A DNA stretch of 64,000 nt from JAQVCM01 sp040403095 (GCA_040403095.1 JBBALI010000011.1:1-64000), one strand, 5' to 3'; positions 44,763 to 55,063 are shown, numbered from the stretch's first letter. Numbers and translations are program-made. Notes: generated by a model from the sequence alone, not told the origin.

Positions 44763-47700
44763 TTTCCTTTTTCCGCAAATATGGATTGTTATTACTAAGT
44801 ATTTGCTTTGCAGGAAGTTTCTTGTTTTACTATCATTCCGTTTTTGACCAAGAATATACCGCTGACGTCCAACTTTTTCAGCAGGAATTCAACCAAAAGG
44901 AAAAAAATCTCACTCACTTTGTAAGAAATAAAAACCGTGTACTTCAAAAATACGGCGTTGATTCTTTGATGCACCAAAGCACCAATAAAGATTTTTTCTT
45001 TCACATTTATCAAAATGATTCGCTCGTTTTCTGGAATACCAATCAATTGCCAGTCTTGCGTTTTGCTGAAATTCATTATCCAGCAAATGGCGTTGTCCAC
45101 CTGCAAAACGGATGGTATTATGCCCGAACAATCCAACACAAAAAAATTCATTTGGTCGCTTCTTTTTTAATCAAAAGAGATTATCAATATGAAAATAAAA
45201 ATCTTAGAAACGATTTTAGTGCTGATTTAACACTACCATTCAAAGGAAGCATTGTGATGGAAACAGACAATGCATATCCAATTTATATGCACAAAAAATT
45301 CATTTTTGCCATTTTTCCTTTTGAAAATCAGCCAATTCCTTCTAGTAGCAGCGACATTTTGCTCGTTCTACTACTTGCTTCAGTTAGTTTTGCTTTGCTT
45401 GCGTTATTGACTTGGTCAAAAAAACAATCTAACACCATTTATTGGATTATTCCTTTGCTGATTTTATTGCTTCGCTTTTTGAGTTTAAAAGGAAATTGGT
45501 TGTCTTTCATGGAATCAGCCACTGCTTTTCAACCAACACTTTATGCAAGTTCTGAATGGCTCCCAAACTTTGGAGAATATCTAATTAATTGCTTGATTTT
45601 ATTGTATTTCTCTTCCGTTATCATTTTCAAAATTTTTGAACTTAAAAAGTCAAATGCCAATTCTAAAAAGCAAGCTTTCCTTTTCAAAATAATCGCTTTT
45701 TTGGTCTTTTTGTTGAGTTTGGTTTACTCGAGCTATATCGCTGATTTATTCAAAGGATTGGTTGAAAATGGTTCCATTCCACTGGAAGTAAATAAACTTT
45801 TCTCCTTGAATTTTTATTCCTTTTTGGCAACCATTTCCATGGGAATTTTGTTTTACGGCTATTTCCATCTGATGCGTGCATCTGTTATCTCGATGCTCAA
45901 AACCGCTTGGAAAAAACAATGGATTTTACTGATTTGGCTCACTTCAAGTATTCTATACATTTGGCTAGAAATTGAATTCCATAAATCGTTTTTCATCTTG
46001 GCTTTTTGGCCTATGTTGATTACCGGTTTAGTGATTTTAGATTCCATTTTATTCAAAGGAAAACAACAATTTGCCATCGGAATCGTCCTCCTTTTTCTTT
46101 TCTCAGTGTATGTTTCTTTCAATTTTCAAGAATTTTATGATATCAAAGAAAAGCAAGAACGCGAACTTTTTGCGAATCAATTGGCTTCTGATCAAGATAT
46201 CACAACTGAAGTAGAATACCTGAATTTGGTCCCCAAAATGCAAAGTGATTTCTACTTGCAAAAGTTGATTTTCACTGCCAAATCTGTGGGCGTTTCTGAA
46301 TTCAAAGACGCCATGGAACGCAAGTTTTTCAATGGTTTTTGGGAAAGATACGACATTGAATTTTTCATGTTCAACAAAGACAGTGAACCTGTTTTGAACT
46401 ATAAAAATGTGCCTGCAAGTAGATTAAACACCTTGCAATCCATCATAAACAAACACAGCGTGACTTCTGAAATTGATTCCAATATCTTTTTCATCAAAGA
46501 TTTTACAAGTCAATATTCTTACATCATTCGCCAGCCAATTTATGCAGCTGATAGCACCAAAGCCTTGCTGTTTTGCGCCTTGAAATCGAAGAAAATCCCA
46601 GAAAAAATCGGTTTTCCAAGGTTGTTGATTTCAAGTAATGCCAAGGTTTTTGAATCGCTTGAAAACTATTCGATTGCCAAATATTACAACGGGAAATTAG
46701 TCAATCACAACGGGAAATTTTCCTATCCTTCGCGGGATGAAGGTTTGACAAAAAACATTTCCAACATTTCTGGTTATTTCGACAGCGATGGCTACAACCA
46801 CTATTTATTGCGCCGAACTGAACGAGATTCCATCGTGCTTTCGCGACAAAATCATTCTACGATTCAATTCTTCACATCGTTCTCTTATCTGTTTAGTTTT
46901 TACGGATTGTTTTTGTTGATTCCGATTTATGTGCAAACCAAAAAAACGGGAAGATCAAAACGCACCTTGACATTGGCAATCAGAATTCAAGTTGTTTTGA
47001 TTGGCCTGGTTTTCATCGCTTTGGTGGCATTTGGTTGGGGAAGCGGGTTGTTTGTCAAAAATCAATACCAAGATTACACCAATGAATTGATTCGCGAAAA
47101 AATCCGTTCGGTAGAAACTGAAATCAAGCAAGATTTAGGCGAAGAAGAAGATTTGTCCATTTCAGAAAAAGGCAATTATTTGGAATATACTTTGCAAAAA
47201 TTGGCAACGGTTTTTGTAACGGATATCAACCTCTATGACCGCAACGGGTTTTTGTTAGCGAGTTCTCGTCCAAAGGTTTACAATATTGGACTGGTAAGCG
47301 AACAAATGAATCCAACGGCGCTAACGCAATTGAAACGAAACAAAAAAAGCGAATATTTTCACCAAGAAAAAATTGGAAACTTGGATTATCTTTCTGGTTA
47401 TATTCCTTTTTATGGAAACGACGGACAATTGTTGGCTTACCTGAATTTGCAGCATTTTGGTCAGCAAAAAGGATTTGAAGATCAAATTCAACAATTTTTG
47501 GTGGCAATCATGAACGTTTTCATTTTGCTGTTGGCTTTGTCAATCATCGTGGCCATTTTTGTTTCCACTTGGGTGACTTCTCCTTTGAGGATTTTACAGC
47601 AAAATTTTGCGCAAGTACAATTGGGAAAATACAACCAACCTATTTCTTACGCGGCAAACGATGAAATTGGCATTTTGGTGAAAGATTACAACCAAAAATT

Positions 47701-48418
47701 AGAAGAATTAGCCTACGCAGCGCAACAATTGGCGCAAAGTGAACGTGAAAGTGCTTGGCGTGAAATGGCGAAACAAGTCGCACATGAAATCAAAAATCCG
47801 TTGACGCCGATGAAATTAAGTTTGCAACAGTTACAGCGCGTTTTCAATCCAAATGATCCTGATTCAAAAGCCAAATTAGACAAAGTTTCAGCTTCCATTA
47901 TTGAACAAATTGATGCACTTGCCAAAATCGCAAATGAGTTTTCGAATTTCGCTAAAATGCCCAAAGCGAATGAAGTGAACTTGGATTTAATTCCGATGAT
48001 TGAGCGCGTTTTGGTGGTTTTTACCCAAGAAGCAGATGTGTCTATAGAATTTGAAACCAACCTTTCAACTTGCTGGGTACATGCGGACAAAGATTTGATG
48101 TTGCGCGTTTTCAATAACTTGCTCAAAAATGCCATTCAAGCGATTCCAGACAATAGAAAAGGAAACATCCAAGTGCGATTGACTGAGGCAGATAAAACTT
48201 GGTTGATTGAGGTACAAGACAACGGCGATGGAATTCCTGAATCGTTGCAAGACAAATTATTTGTTCCGTATTTTACCACTAAATCCACAGGCACAGGTTT
48301 AGGATTGGCAATGGTGAAACAAATCGTAGAAATGCACGGTGGCAAAATTTGGTTTGAAACCAATGAAAATGGTACGAGTTTTTGGGTGGAGTTGATGAAG
48401 GTTAGTGGAGAGTTTTAA
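44759..48418 (+). CDS. Large multi-spanning sensor histidine kinase (NtrY-like)
   Basis: A 1219-residue membrane histidine kinase. It starts with TTG inside the TGA of the kinase gene before it (MISFFRKYGLLL). A first helix (8-26) precedes an extracytoplasmic segment, then about seven helices between 194 and 450, two more at about 703-764, and a final helix (915-938) followed by HAMP (about 938-990). The phosphoacceptor is His1009 in VAHEIKNPLTPMKLS; the N box is NNLLKNAIQAI and the G boxes are DNGDGIP and STGTGLGLAM. The core resembles NtrY, whose partner is a sigma-54 activator; no response regulator lies beside it. Signal unknown. Confidence 0.85.
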   Translation: MISFFRKYGLLLLSICFAGSFLFYYHSVFDQEYTADVQLFQQEFNQKEKNLTHFVRNKNRVLQKYGVDSLMHQSTNKDFFFHIYQNDSLVFWNTNQLPVLRFAEIHYPANGVVHLQNGWYYARTIQHKKIHLVASFLIKRDYQYENKNLRNDFSADLTLPFKGSIVMETDNAYPIYMHKKFIFAIFPFENQPIPSSSSDILLVLLLASVSFALLALLTWSKKQSNTIYWIIPLLILLLRFLSLKGNWLSFMESATAFQPTLYASSEWLPNFGEYLINCLILLYFSSVIIFKIFELKKSNANSKKQAFLFKIIAFLVFLLSLVYSSYIADLFKGLVENGSIPLEVNKLFSLNFYSFLATISMGILFYGYFHLMRASVISMLKTAWKKQWILLIWLTSSILYIWLEIEFHKSFFILAFWPMLITGLVILDSILFKGKQQFAIGIVLLFLFSVYVSFNFQEFYDIKEKQERELFANQLASDQDITTEVEYLNLVPKMQSDFYLQKLIFTAKSVGVSEFKDAMERKFFNGFWERYDIEFFMFNKDSEPVLNYKNVPASRLNTLQSIINKHSVTSEIDSNIFFIKDFTSQYSYIIRQPIYAADSTKALLFCALKSKKIPEKIGFPRLLISSNAKVFESLENYSIAKYYNGKLVNHNGKFSYPSRDEGLTKNISNISGYFDSDGYNHYLLRRTERDSIVLSRQNHSTIQFFTSFSYLFSFYGLFLLIPIYVQTKKTGRSKRTLTLAIRIQVVLIGLVFIALVAFGWGSGLFVKNQYQDYTNELIREKIRSVETEIKQDLGEEEDLSISEKGNYLEYTLQKLATVFVTDINLYDRNGFLLASSRPKVYNIGLVSEQMNPTALTQLKRNKKSEYFHQEKIGNLDYLSGYIPFYGNDGQLLAYLNLQHFGQQKGFEDQIQQFLVAIMNVFILLLALSIIVAIFVSTWVTSPLRILQQNFAQVQLGKYNQPISYAANDEIGILVKDYNQKLEELAYAAQQLAQSERESAWREMAKQVAHEIKNPLTPMKLSLQQLQRVFNPNDPDSKAKLDKVSASIIEQIDALAKIANEFSNFAKMPKANEVNLDLIPMIERVLVVFTQEADVSIEFETNLSTCWVHADKDLMLRVFNNLLKNAIQAIPDNRKGNIQVRLTEADKTWLIEVQDNGDGIPESLQDKLFVPYFTTKSTGTGLGLAMVKQIVEMHGGKIWFETNENGTSFWVELMKVSGEF

Positions 48419-48429
48419 ATTGCTTTAAA

Positions 48430-48460
48430 CAAAAAATGGAGTACAAACTTTGCACTCCAT
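48430..48460 (-). terminator. Terminator of the PorE-like operon
   Basis: Stem atggagt / actccat (48436-48442 and 48454-48460), extendable by a mismatch and more pairs. Read on the minus strand it is followed by six T. It lies 22 nt beyond the stop of the gene at 48483. Confidence 0.75.
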
Positions 48461-48482
48461 CCTAATAAGTTGATTTCAACTT

Positions 48483-50591
48483 TTACTTCGAAATAATCTT
48501 AAACTCAGTTCGACGATTAGACTGATGCGCTTCTTCTTTCGCTTTTTCGGTTTTCAATTTAGCAATCGCTTCATCCGCAATGATTGGTTGTTCTTTTCCG
48601 AAACCTTGCGATTCCAAGCGTTTTTTGTCAATACCTTTTGTAATCAAATAATCTACCACCGCTTTCGCTCTGTTGGCTGACAATTCTTTGTTTAAAGTTG
48701 CAGAACCCCTGGAATCTGTGTGTCCACTGATTTGAATGCGCAAAGAGGGATTGTCTTGCATCAATTTAGTCAATCTATCCAATTCGTTTTGAGATTCTTT
48801 GCGCAAAGAAAATTTAGCCAAATCAAAGAAAATATTGCGCAACACGATCACTTCTCCGACCTCCACTTTTTTCATGTAAACGTCTTTTGAAAATTCTTCG
48901 TATTCACTTTCACTTGGAATCTCAAAATTTTCTGAATGAAATAAATAGCCATCCACTTTAACAGCAATTCCATAATTTTTTCCTGCGGGCAAAGAAACCA
49001 AGAAATTACCCGTAACCGCATCAGAATTAAATTCTGCTATCGTTGTATTGTTTTCATTGTTAATCAATTCTATACTTGCTTCCAATGGTTGATTGGTTTT
49101 TGCATCACGAATCACTCCTTTCAACAACGCCAATTCACTTTTCTGAATCTCAAATTTTTGTTCAATTACTTTCTCTCTCACAACTGTTCCGTTGCTCGCC
49201 AACAAAATGTCTTCTGCATTCAACATGGGTTGTTTTTCTTCACCCAAAAATGTAATCTTATACAAATCTTTTTCCCCAAAGCCATCTTGTCTAAAAGAGG
49301 TGATGTATCCGTTTTTTCCGTTCGCCGAAACGACAAAAAAGACATCGTCATCAGGCGTATTGATTGGGAAACCAACATTTACTGGTTTTTTGAAAGTTCC
49401 ATCAGCCAAAATAACAGTTTTGAAAATGTCATATCCTCCCATGTTTTGGTGACCCTTTGAAGAGAAATACATCGTTTTTCCGTCAGGATGAAGAAAAATT
49501 CCATCTTCATCGTAAGGTGAATTAACTGTTTCTGAAAGTCTAACTACATTTTCCCATCGACTTTTGTTTTTGTTCCAAGAAGCCACATAAATGTCTTTGT
49601 CTTTGGCGTCGCCTCTCTGACTGTCTAATGGTCTGTCGCTGACGAAATACAATTTGTTTCCATCTGGTGAATACCACGCAGAAGATTCATGGTACGAAGA
49701 AGAAATGTCGTTGTCCATTTTTTTAGGTTTACCCCAAACATTGTTTTTCTTCACGCTTTCATACAAGTTTCCGTCGCCGTTATCATCTATGTAAATGATC
49801 ATTTTCGTTCCGTCAGGACTCAATGCAACTGCGGCGTCGTGTCCTTTGGTATTCAATGGTGCACCTACATTTTCTGCAGTTGTCCAATAACCATTTTCAA
49901 ATTTAGAGGAATAAATATCTTCATACCAATCGTTTGATTCGTCTTTCAAACCGCCTGTGGATGTTGGTCTTCTGCTTGTAAAATAAATTTCTGTTGCATC
50001 GGCATTCATTATCATTCCAAATTCAGGAGCATCTGAGTTGATTTCTCGTCCGAGATTGTCAATCCAAACACGCACTGGCGCAGCAACCAATTTTTTTCCT
50101 GTTTTACACTCGTCAATTTTCTTGGTTGCTGACAATACATTTTCTTTGTCTTTTTTTGGATCAGCAGTTTTGAGATACAATTCATATGAAGCTACAGCTT
50201 TGTCCCAATCTTTCAATAATTGTGCTCCACAACCCAAATAATAGTGAATCGCAGGATCAACGGTCGGATTTAACGCAAACGCTTTTTGAAAATAACTCAT
50301 GCATTTGAATTTTTGATTGGAATGCAAATAGCTATTTCCCAATTTGAAATTCAACACTGCGTTATTTGGATTGAACTTATTCGCCCTTTCATAAAATGGA
50401 ATTCCTTGCGGATATTGAGGAAAAGGTGCCATAAAATAATGATAGTCTCCTACCCTAAGATTTTCTATCGCTTCTTTCAATTCAACTTTTTTGTCCTTGA
50501 AATTTGCTTTATCAAATTCAACATTTTGCGCCCATAAAAAAAGTGGTGCAAAACCAATACTTAGTAAAAATATCTTTTTCATTTTGATCAT
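48483..50591 (-). CDS. PorE-like OmpA/TPR/propeller/CRD protein of the T9SS
   Basis: A 702-residue periplasmic protein with signal peptide (about 1-22). Domains in order: TPR (about 55-150), a PD40/WD40-like propeller (about 190-440, with repeats such as LSPDGTKMIIY, YSPDGNKLYFVSD and LHPDGKTMYFSS), a carboxypeptidase-regulatory-like beta domain (about 490-570), and an OmpA peptidoglycan-binding domain (about 590-700, ISGHTDSRGSATLNKELS). This order is that of PorE, a T9SS component in Porphyromonas, and length is close to it. Paralogues with related layouts exist in Bacteroidota, so PorE itself is an inference. The TPR gene upstream is 3 nt away. Confidence 0.75.
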   Translation of the reverse strand: MIKMKKIFLLSIGFAPLFLWAQNVEFDKANFKDKKVELKEAIENLRVGDYHYFMAPFPQYPQGIPFYERANKFNPNNAVLNFKLGNSYLHSNQKFKCMSYFQKAFALNPTVDPAIHYYLGCGAQLLKDWDKAVASYELYLKTADPKKDKENVLSATKKIDECKTGKKLVAAPVRVWIDNLGREINSDAPEFGMIMNADATEIYFTSRRPTSTGGLKDESNDWYEDIYSSKFENGYWTTAENVGAPLNTKGHDAAVALSPDGTKMIIYIDDNGDGNLYESVKKNNVWGKPKKMDNDISSSYHESSAWYSPDGNKLYFVSDRPLDSQRGDAKDKDIYVASWNKNKSRWENVVRLSETVNSPYDEDGIFLHPDGKTMYFSSKGHQNMGGYDIFKTVILADGTFKKPVNVGFPINTPDDDVFFVVSANGKNGYITSFRQDGFGEKDLYKITFLGEEKQPMLNAEDILLASNGTVVREKVIEQKFEIQKSELALLKGVIRDAKTNQPLEASIELINNENNTTIAEFNSDAVTGNFLVSLPAGKNYGIAVKVDGYLFHSENFEIPSESEYEEFSKDVYMKKVEVGEVIVLRNIFFDLAKFSLRKESQNELDRLTKLMQDNPSLRIQISGHTDSRGSATLNKELSANRAKAVVDYLITKGIDKKRLESQGFGKEQPIIADEAIAKLKTEKAKEEAHQSNRRTEFKIISK

Positions 50592-50594
50592 TCT

Positions 50595-51662
50595 TTAGTT
50601 TGAACAGGCACTATTTTTAAGAAAAACGGCCGCTGACTCAATGCCAAATTCAACTGCTTTGTTCCAATCGCTGCAAGCATTTTCAACATTTCGAAGCATT
50701 TCATAGGCAATTCCCCGGTTTAAATAAGCATATCCATATTTTGAGTCAAAATTGATCGCTTTTCCGCAAGCTTGAATCGCTTCTTCGTATTTTTCAAGTT
50801 TGATATACGCAGACGCTAAATTGTTGTAAGCAAAAGCATAATCGTCTTTCAATTCAATCGTTTTGTTGAAATCATTGATTGCGCCTTGAAAATCGCCTTT
50901 GCTGAATTTTGCAAAACCGCGATTGTTATACGCCAAATAGAATTTTGAATCCAACGCAATGGCATCGCTGTATGCTTTGATCGCTTTATCGTAATCTCCC
51001 GATTTTCGGTAAACACTTCCCAAGTTATTGAATGCAATCGTCAATTTTGAATCCGCAACTGTTGCAGCTTGGTAATCTTTGATCGCATTGGGCAAATCGC
51101 CCATTTCTCGGAAAACACTTCCTCTGTCGTTGAGTGCAAATGCGTAATCTTTTTTCAAAAGGATGGCAGCGTCTAAGTCTTTTTTCGCAGCAGGAAAATC
51201 TTTTTGTCCGAAATACAAAACTGCGCGTTGGTAGAAATATTTCGCTTCAGTGGCATTCAACTCAATCGCTTTGGAATAAGAACCCATCGCTTCAGTGTTG
51301 TTGTTTGCCCTTTGCGCGATGATTCCCAATTCAAAAAACGCTTGGTGTGCACTTTTATCCAAATTAATGGTTTGCAAAAAATCTGCTTTGGCACTGGCGG
51401 TATTTTTCATTTCCAAATAAGCGTAACCGCGATTCAAATATGCTTTGGCAAATTGTGGAGATACCTCAATTGCTTCAGAAAACGCTGTGACAGCCGAAGC
51501 AAAATCTTGCTTTTCAAAAGCGCCAACGCCTGCATTGAATTTTTCTTGCGCAGCCGCAGAAATGAACAAGCTGTCATTGTTTTTTGCATTCTGATTTTGC
51601 GACCAAGTGGTGATTGCCAACAATAAAAATCCACTTAAAAGTAAACCGATTTTTTGTTTCAT
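50595..51662 (-). CDS. Secreted tetratricopeptide-repeat protein
   Basis: A 355-residue protein started at the ATG at 51662 (MKQKIGLLL); a longer frame lacks a signal peptide at its start. A signal sequence (about 1-22) leads into at least eight consecutive tetratricopeptide repeats, each about 34 residues, with the pattern AYxNRGxAYxxxxxxxxAxxDFxxAI. The array fills the protein to its end at SACSN. It is 3 nt upstream of the PorE-like gene and shares its operon, suggesting a role as scaffold in the same envelope complex. Confidence 0.85.
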   Translation of the reverse strand: MKQKIGLLLSGFLLLAITTWSQNQNAKNNDSLFISAAAQEKFNAGVGAFEKQDFASAVTAFSEAIEVSPQFAKAYLNRGYAYLEMKNTASAKADFLQTINLDKSAHQAFFELGIIAQRANNNTEAMGSYSKAIELNATEAKYFYQRAVLYFGQKDFPAAKKDLDAAILLKKDYAFALNDRGSVFREMGDLPNAIKDYQAATVADSKLTIAFNNLGSVYRKSGDYDKAIKAYSDAIALDSKFYLAYNNRGFAKFSKGDFQGAINDFNKTIELKDDYAFAYNNLASAYIKLEKYEEAIQACGKAINFDSKYGYAYLNRGIAYEMLRNVENACSDWNKAVEFGIESAAVFLKNSACSN

Positions 51663-51920
51663 ATACTTTAATTTACTGTTCCCAACCAAAGGAAACACAT
51701 GTACCTAATTTCCAATAAATCAATTGGACTCAAACAAAGGTAGCCTTAAAATACCAACATCTTTCAAAAAGTAGGTAAGAGAATCTTTCAACAGTTGAAT
51801 GTCAAAATCAATCTATTTTAATGTCGATTTGTTATATATTTAACTGAAATTAATATATTTATGGGAGAATTGTGGGGTTTTGACGTACTTTAAACCATAC
51901 AAAAAGGCTAAATTGCTATA

Positions 51921-53420
51921 ATGAAATTTATAATCTTATTTTTTCTGTTTATATTATGTTCATCAAGATTATTTGGGCAATATGTTTTTAATGAAACATA
52001 TAATAATTTTTCTAGAGCAAATGCAGTAATTCAAACTTCGGACAGTAGTTTTTTGGTAGTTGGTAATACCTTAAATTTATACAAGATGAATGCTGTTAAG
52101 ATCGGTAAACAAGGTGATACTCTGTGGACTTTTGTCGCTGATTTGGGTCTCAATTCTGCTGATTACCTGAAAGATGCCATAGAATCAAATGATGGAAATT
52201 ATATTGTTGTTGGTGCTTCTGGAGACCCTATTCTTCTTAATTCTCATGCAGATTTAATTAAATTAGACAAAAATACGGGCGATACAATTTGGGTACGTAA
52301 AATTGGATTACCTGATCGTTCAGAAAGGTTTTATTGCATAAAACAAACTGCTGACAAGGGTTTTATAGCGGCAGGTTTGAGATATAATGTAGATAATTTA
52401 GGTGAAATATCTGACAATGATGTATATCTTGTAAAAACCGATAGCATGGGAATTCCAGAATGGGAGCGCACTTATGGTGGTGCAAGTTATGACTTTGCAA
52501 ATGCAATTGAAATAGCGAATGATGGCGGATTTATGTTGTTTGGTACAACCTACAGTTATGGCGAAGGACCGTACAATATGTATTTAATTAAAACGGACAG
52601 TCTCGGCAATCAACTCTGGCAAAAAACATACGGTGGAATGTTGGAGGATTATGGCACTTCGATGTGTAAATTACAGAATGGAAATTATGTTTTAGCGGGT
52701 ACAACTCAACTTCAAAATGATACTATTTCTTCATATTTAATTAAAATTGATTCCGAAGGCACAGTTATATGGGATAAAATATTTAAGGGAGATAAAACTT
52801 ATTCTGAATTTGCTGCAGTTAAACAACTGTCAAGTGGTGAAATTGTGGCAAGTGGATTGATGCCTGGTGACGATTTAAACAATACTGTTTTCGGTATTTT
52901 ATATAAAATAAATGAAACTGATGGAAGTGTCATTTGGCATAAAAAACACGATTATTTTCAAGAAGATTCAACACAACATTATTTCTACGGCATGGATGTT
53001 TGCTTAGATGGTGGTGTAGTAATGGCTGGTATGGTTCGCGATTTTCGCCCAGGAGCAAGCCCTAGTAACTCCATCTGGGTCGTCAAAACCGATTGCTTAG
53101 GCAATGACAGTATTTGGGATAATGCTTGTGATTTTACTATTGGCTTAGAGGAAATTGAAAAAAATGCGCTTTTCAACCTCTACCCAAACCCATCCACGGG
53201 CACAATTTCTTTAGATTATTTCATCCCGCAAAATGCCGAAAATCAAAGTATTTCTTTCTACGACGCCACAGGAAAATTGGTACAGAAAGTAGCTTTTACG
53301 GGCGAAGGGCAAATTCAGTTGAATATTGATTGTAGTGGGTTTTCGAATGGGGTTTATCAATGTGTTTTGGTTTCGGATGGGGCGGTGCTGCAGCAGGGGA
53401 AGTTGGTGATTATTCAGTAA
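51921..53420 (+). CDS. T9SS-secreted propeller-like repeat protein
   Basis: A 499-residue secreted protein. A signal peptide (1-19, ending in LFGQ) precedes about seven repeats of 50-55 residues (about 25-405), each containing strands like GFMLFGTT...DMYLIKTDSLGNxLWQKTYGG. This is the delta-60/propeller-type repeat found in many Bacteroidota surface proteins and probably folds as a beta propeller. A T9SS type A sorting domain follows (FNLYPNPSTGTISLDY to KLVIIQ). Function is unknown; no catalytic site is visible. It is monocistronic. Confidence 0.8.
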   Translation: MKFIILFFLFILCSSRLFGQYVFNETYNNFSRANAVIQTSDSSFLVVGNTLNLYKMNAVKIGKQGDTLWTFVADLGLNSADYLKDAIESNDGNYIVVGASGDPILLNSHADLIKLDKNTGDTIWVRKIGLPDRSERFYCIKQTADKGFIAAGLRYNVDNLGEISDNDVYLVKTDSMGIPEWERTYGGASYDFANAIEIANDGGFMLFGTTYSYGEGPYNMYLIKTDSLGNQLWQKTYGGMLEDYGTSMCKLQNGNYVLAGTTQLQNDTISSYLIKIDSEGTVIWDKIFKGDKTYSEFAAVKQLSSGEIVASGLMPGDDLNNTVFGILYKINETDGSVIWHKKHDYFQEDSTQHYFYGMDVCLDGGVVMAGMVRDFRPGASPSNSIWVVKTDCLGNDSIWDNACDFTIGLEEIEKNALFNLYPNPSTGTISLDYFIPQNAENQSISFYDATGKLVQKVAFTGEGQIQLNIDCSGFSNGVYQCVLVSDGAVLQQGKLVIIQ

Positions 53421-53436
53421 AAATGATTCCTATTTT

Positions 53437-53469
53437 CCTCCCCCTTTAATCCCCCTCCGAAGGGGGAGG
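53437..53469 (+). repeat. C5/G5 palindromic repeat R1
   Basis: Unit of the form cctccccctttaat-ccccctccgaaggggg-agg: a C-rich arm, a second C5 run and a G5 arm that can fold back. R1 and R2 (53547-53580) are inverted with respect to each other, 77 bp apart, downstream of the T9SS propeller gene. Confidence 0.85.
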
Positions 53470-53546
53470 TATGTAAAACTTTCAATTTTCTTAAAAAGTG
53501 AATTATTAACTATTAATATAAATTTTAAATTTTTCGGAAATTTGTT

Positions 53547-53580
53547 TTCCCCCTTCGGAGGGGGACCGAGGGGGAGGACC
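53547..53580 (-). repeat. C5/G5 palindromic repeat R2
   Basis: Reverse-orientation partner of R1: cccccttcggaggggg followed by accgagggggagg. With R1 it forms an inverted pair with an AT-rich spacer. Confidence 0.85.
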
Positions 53581-53597
53581 TTTTCCTAAAAAACTTC

Positions 53598-53684
53598 AGA
53601 CACAAGACAATCAGAAAGTCTTCAGTCTATTGTCTATCGTCTCAGGTCTAATGTCTCCAGTCTTTTGTCTCCAGTCTTCTCTAT
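53598..53684. repeat. agac-rich tandem repeat at the 3' end of the acyltransferase gene
   Basis: Degenerate repeats such as gtctaatgtctccagtctt and gtctattgtctatcgtct. The same sequence type follows ftsE (10263-10295). It encodes the last 15 or so residues of the acyltransferase (EKTGDKRLETLDLRR) and continues past its stop codon. Confidence 0.6.
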
Positions 53685-54995
53685 CAAAGCGCTGCGTTCC
53701 GCCAAAAGACTCGCAAGATTTGCTGATTTTCTCAACTTCGCCATGGCAATCAAATCTTGGGCGGTTTTAAACCAGCGGTAGGCAATCACACCGAAAATCG
53801 GGATGGTGAAATAGTAAATCCAGGGAATGAATAAATTGATTGTTTTCAAATCAAAAAACAAGGGAATGAACACAAAGTGATTCAACAAAAGCACCAAAGG
53901 AATGTTGAATAATCCGATGGCTACTAAACCTAGCATCATTTTTACGGAACTCCAAAAAACAGCTCTTTTGAACGATTTTTCTGTGAAATTTTTGATCAAT
54001 TTATAAGGCAAATAACAATGAATCGCTCCTAAAAGCATCAGTGGGAAAAGCAAAATAAGCGAAATACATGACAACAAATTGGATTCTTTTTCTTCGATTT
54101 TTCTCAAATATGAATCTTTGATTTTCTGCTTTTTGGTCTTTTTGAAAAAAGCGTCTAATTCATTTTTCAAAGTTACCAATTCTTGGTTTTCATTCAAGTT
54201 TTGCGCGTTCATCCAAGCGGCAAGTGCTTTGGAGTTTTTCCATTTTTGCAACAAAGAAATGTTTCGAATTGGATCTTCAGGATGCATTCCGTTTCGCTGC
54301 AACCTGCTCACGTGTTCGTGAAAAAACACCCATTCCGCATCTTCTACATGTGTGATTTGTGCCTGTAAATCTAATTCTATTCGTTTCGTAACTTCATTGA
54401 CCGCCTTTGACGGATTTTCCAAATAATCAGCTTTGTAATCATTCAAACAAATTGGTTCACCATTGGAAACCAACACGCTTCCGCCCAAATAATTAGGATC
54501 GCCATAATTGATCCCTACAGCGGCAATAAATACTTCTTTTTCCCAATTCATCGCTTCCAAACTGCCAAATCCAATTCTTGCAGCGCCTTTTTTGACGGGT
54601 TTCAATCTTCTAATAAAAATGTCGTCTGTAAAACCTTCGCCAAAAATCAACAAATTGCGTTTTCCCTTCAAGATTTGCGTGCATTTTTTGAATGTTTCAT
54701 CATTCTTAGCTTTGGTATCTTCGCCGTCGTGTTGTCTGTAGATCGGCAACATGTGCGCCATCCACAAAATCGGTTTCATCGCTTTGGTAAAAACATCCGA
54801 ACGCGTCATAAAAAACACGATTGGTCGTTGCAAAGAACCCACAATCAACGGATCCATAAACGAAGCCGAGTGATTGCTTACATAAATCGTTCTCCCAAAA
54901 TATTTGCGTGGTTTGTTGACCAAACGTTGTTTTGGATAATAAATTCGCAACGAATAAGGCAATGTGAAATACAAAAGAAGATATAAAAATCGCAT
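53634..54995 (-). CDS. 1-acylglycerol-3-phosphate acyltransferase-like protein (PlsC superfamily)
   Basis: A 453-residue membrane-associated acyltransferase. The catalytic block NHSASFMDP has His42 and Asp48, a five-residue spacing seen in a subset of this superfamily instead of the usual four. The second motif LIFGEGFTDD (about 113-122) would hold the substrate phosphate. After the acyltransferase domain (about 30-220) come a helical linker with charged heptads (265-300) and three to four membrane spans (about 305-400). The last 15 residues come from an agac repeat, so the protein was probably extended at its C-terminus. Confidence 0.78.
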   Translation of the reverse strand: MRFLYLLLYFTLPYSLRIYYPKQRLVNKPRKYFGRTIYVSNHSASFMDPLIVGSLQRPIVFFMTRSDVFTKAMKPILWMAHMLPIYRQHDGEDTKAKNDETFKKCTQILKGKRNLLIFGEGFTDDIFIRRLKPVKKGAARIGFGSLEAMNWEKEVFIAAVGINYGDPNYLGGSVLVSNGEPICLNDYKADYLENPSKAVNEVTKRIELDLQAQITHVEDAEWVFFHEHVSRLQRNGMHPEDPIRNISLLQKWKNSKALAAWMNAQNLNENQELVTLKNELDAFFKKTKKQKIKDSYLRKIEEKESNLLSCISLILLFPLMLLGAIHCYLPYKLIKNFTEKSFKRAVFWSSVKMMLGLVAIGLFNIPLVLLLNHFVFIPLFFDLKTINLFIPWIYYFTIPIFGVIAYRWFKTAQDLIAMAKLRKSANLASLLAERSALIEKTGDKRLETLDLRR

Positions 54996-55063
54996 TGAAA
55001 CAGTTTTTTATAAAACGTTCAAAGGTAATAGATTTATAGTAAATTCGGAAAATTTTAGTTTTT

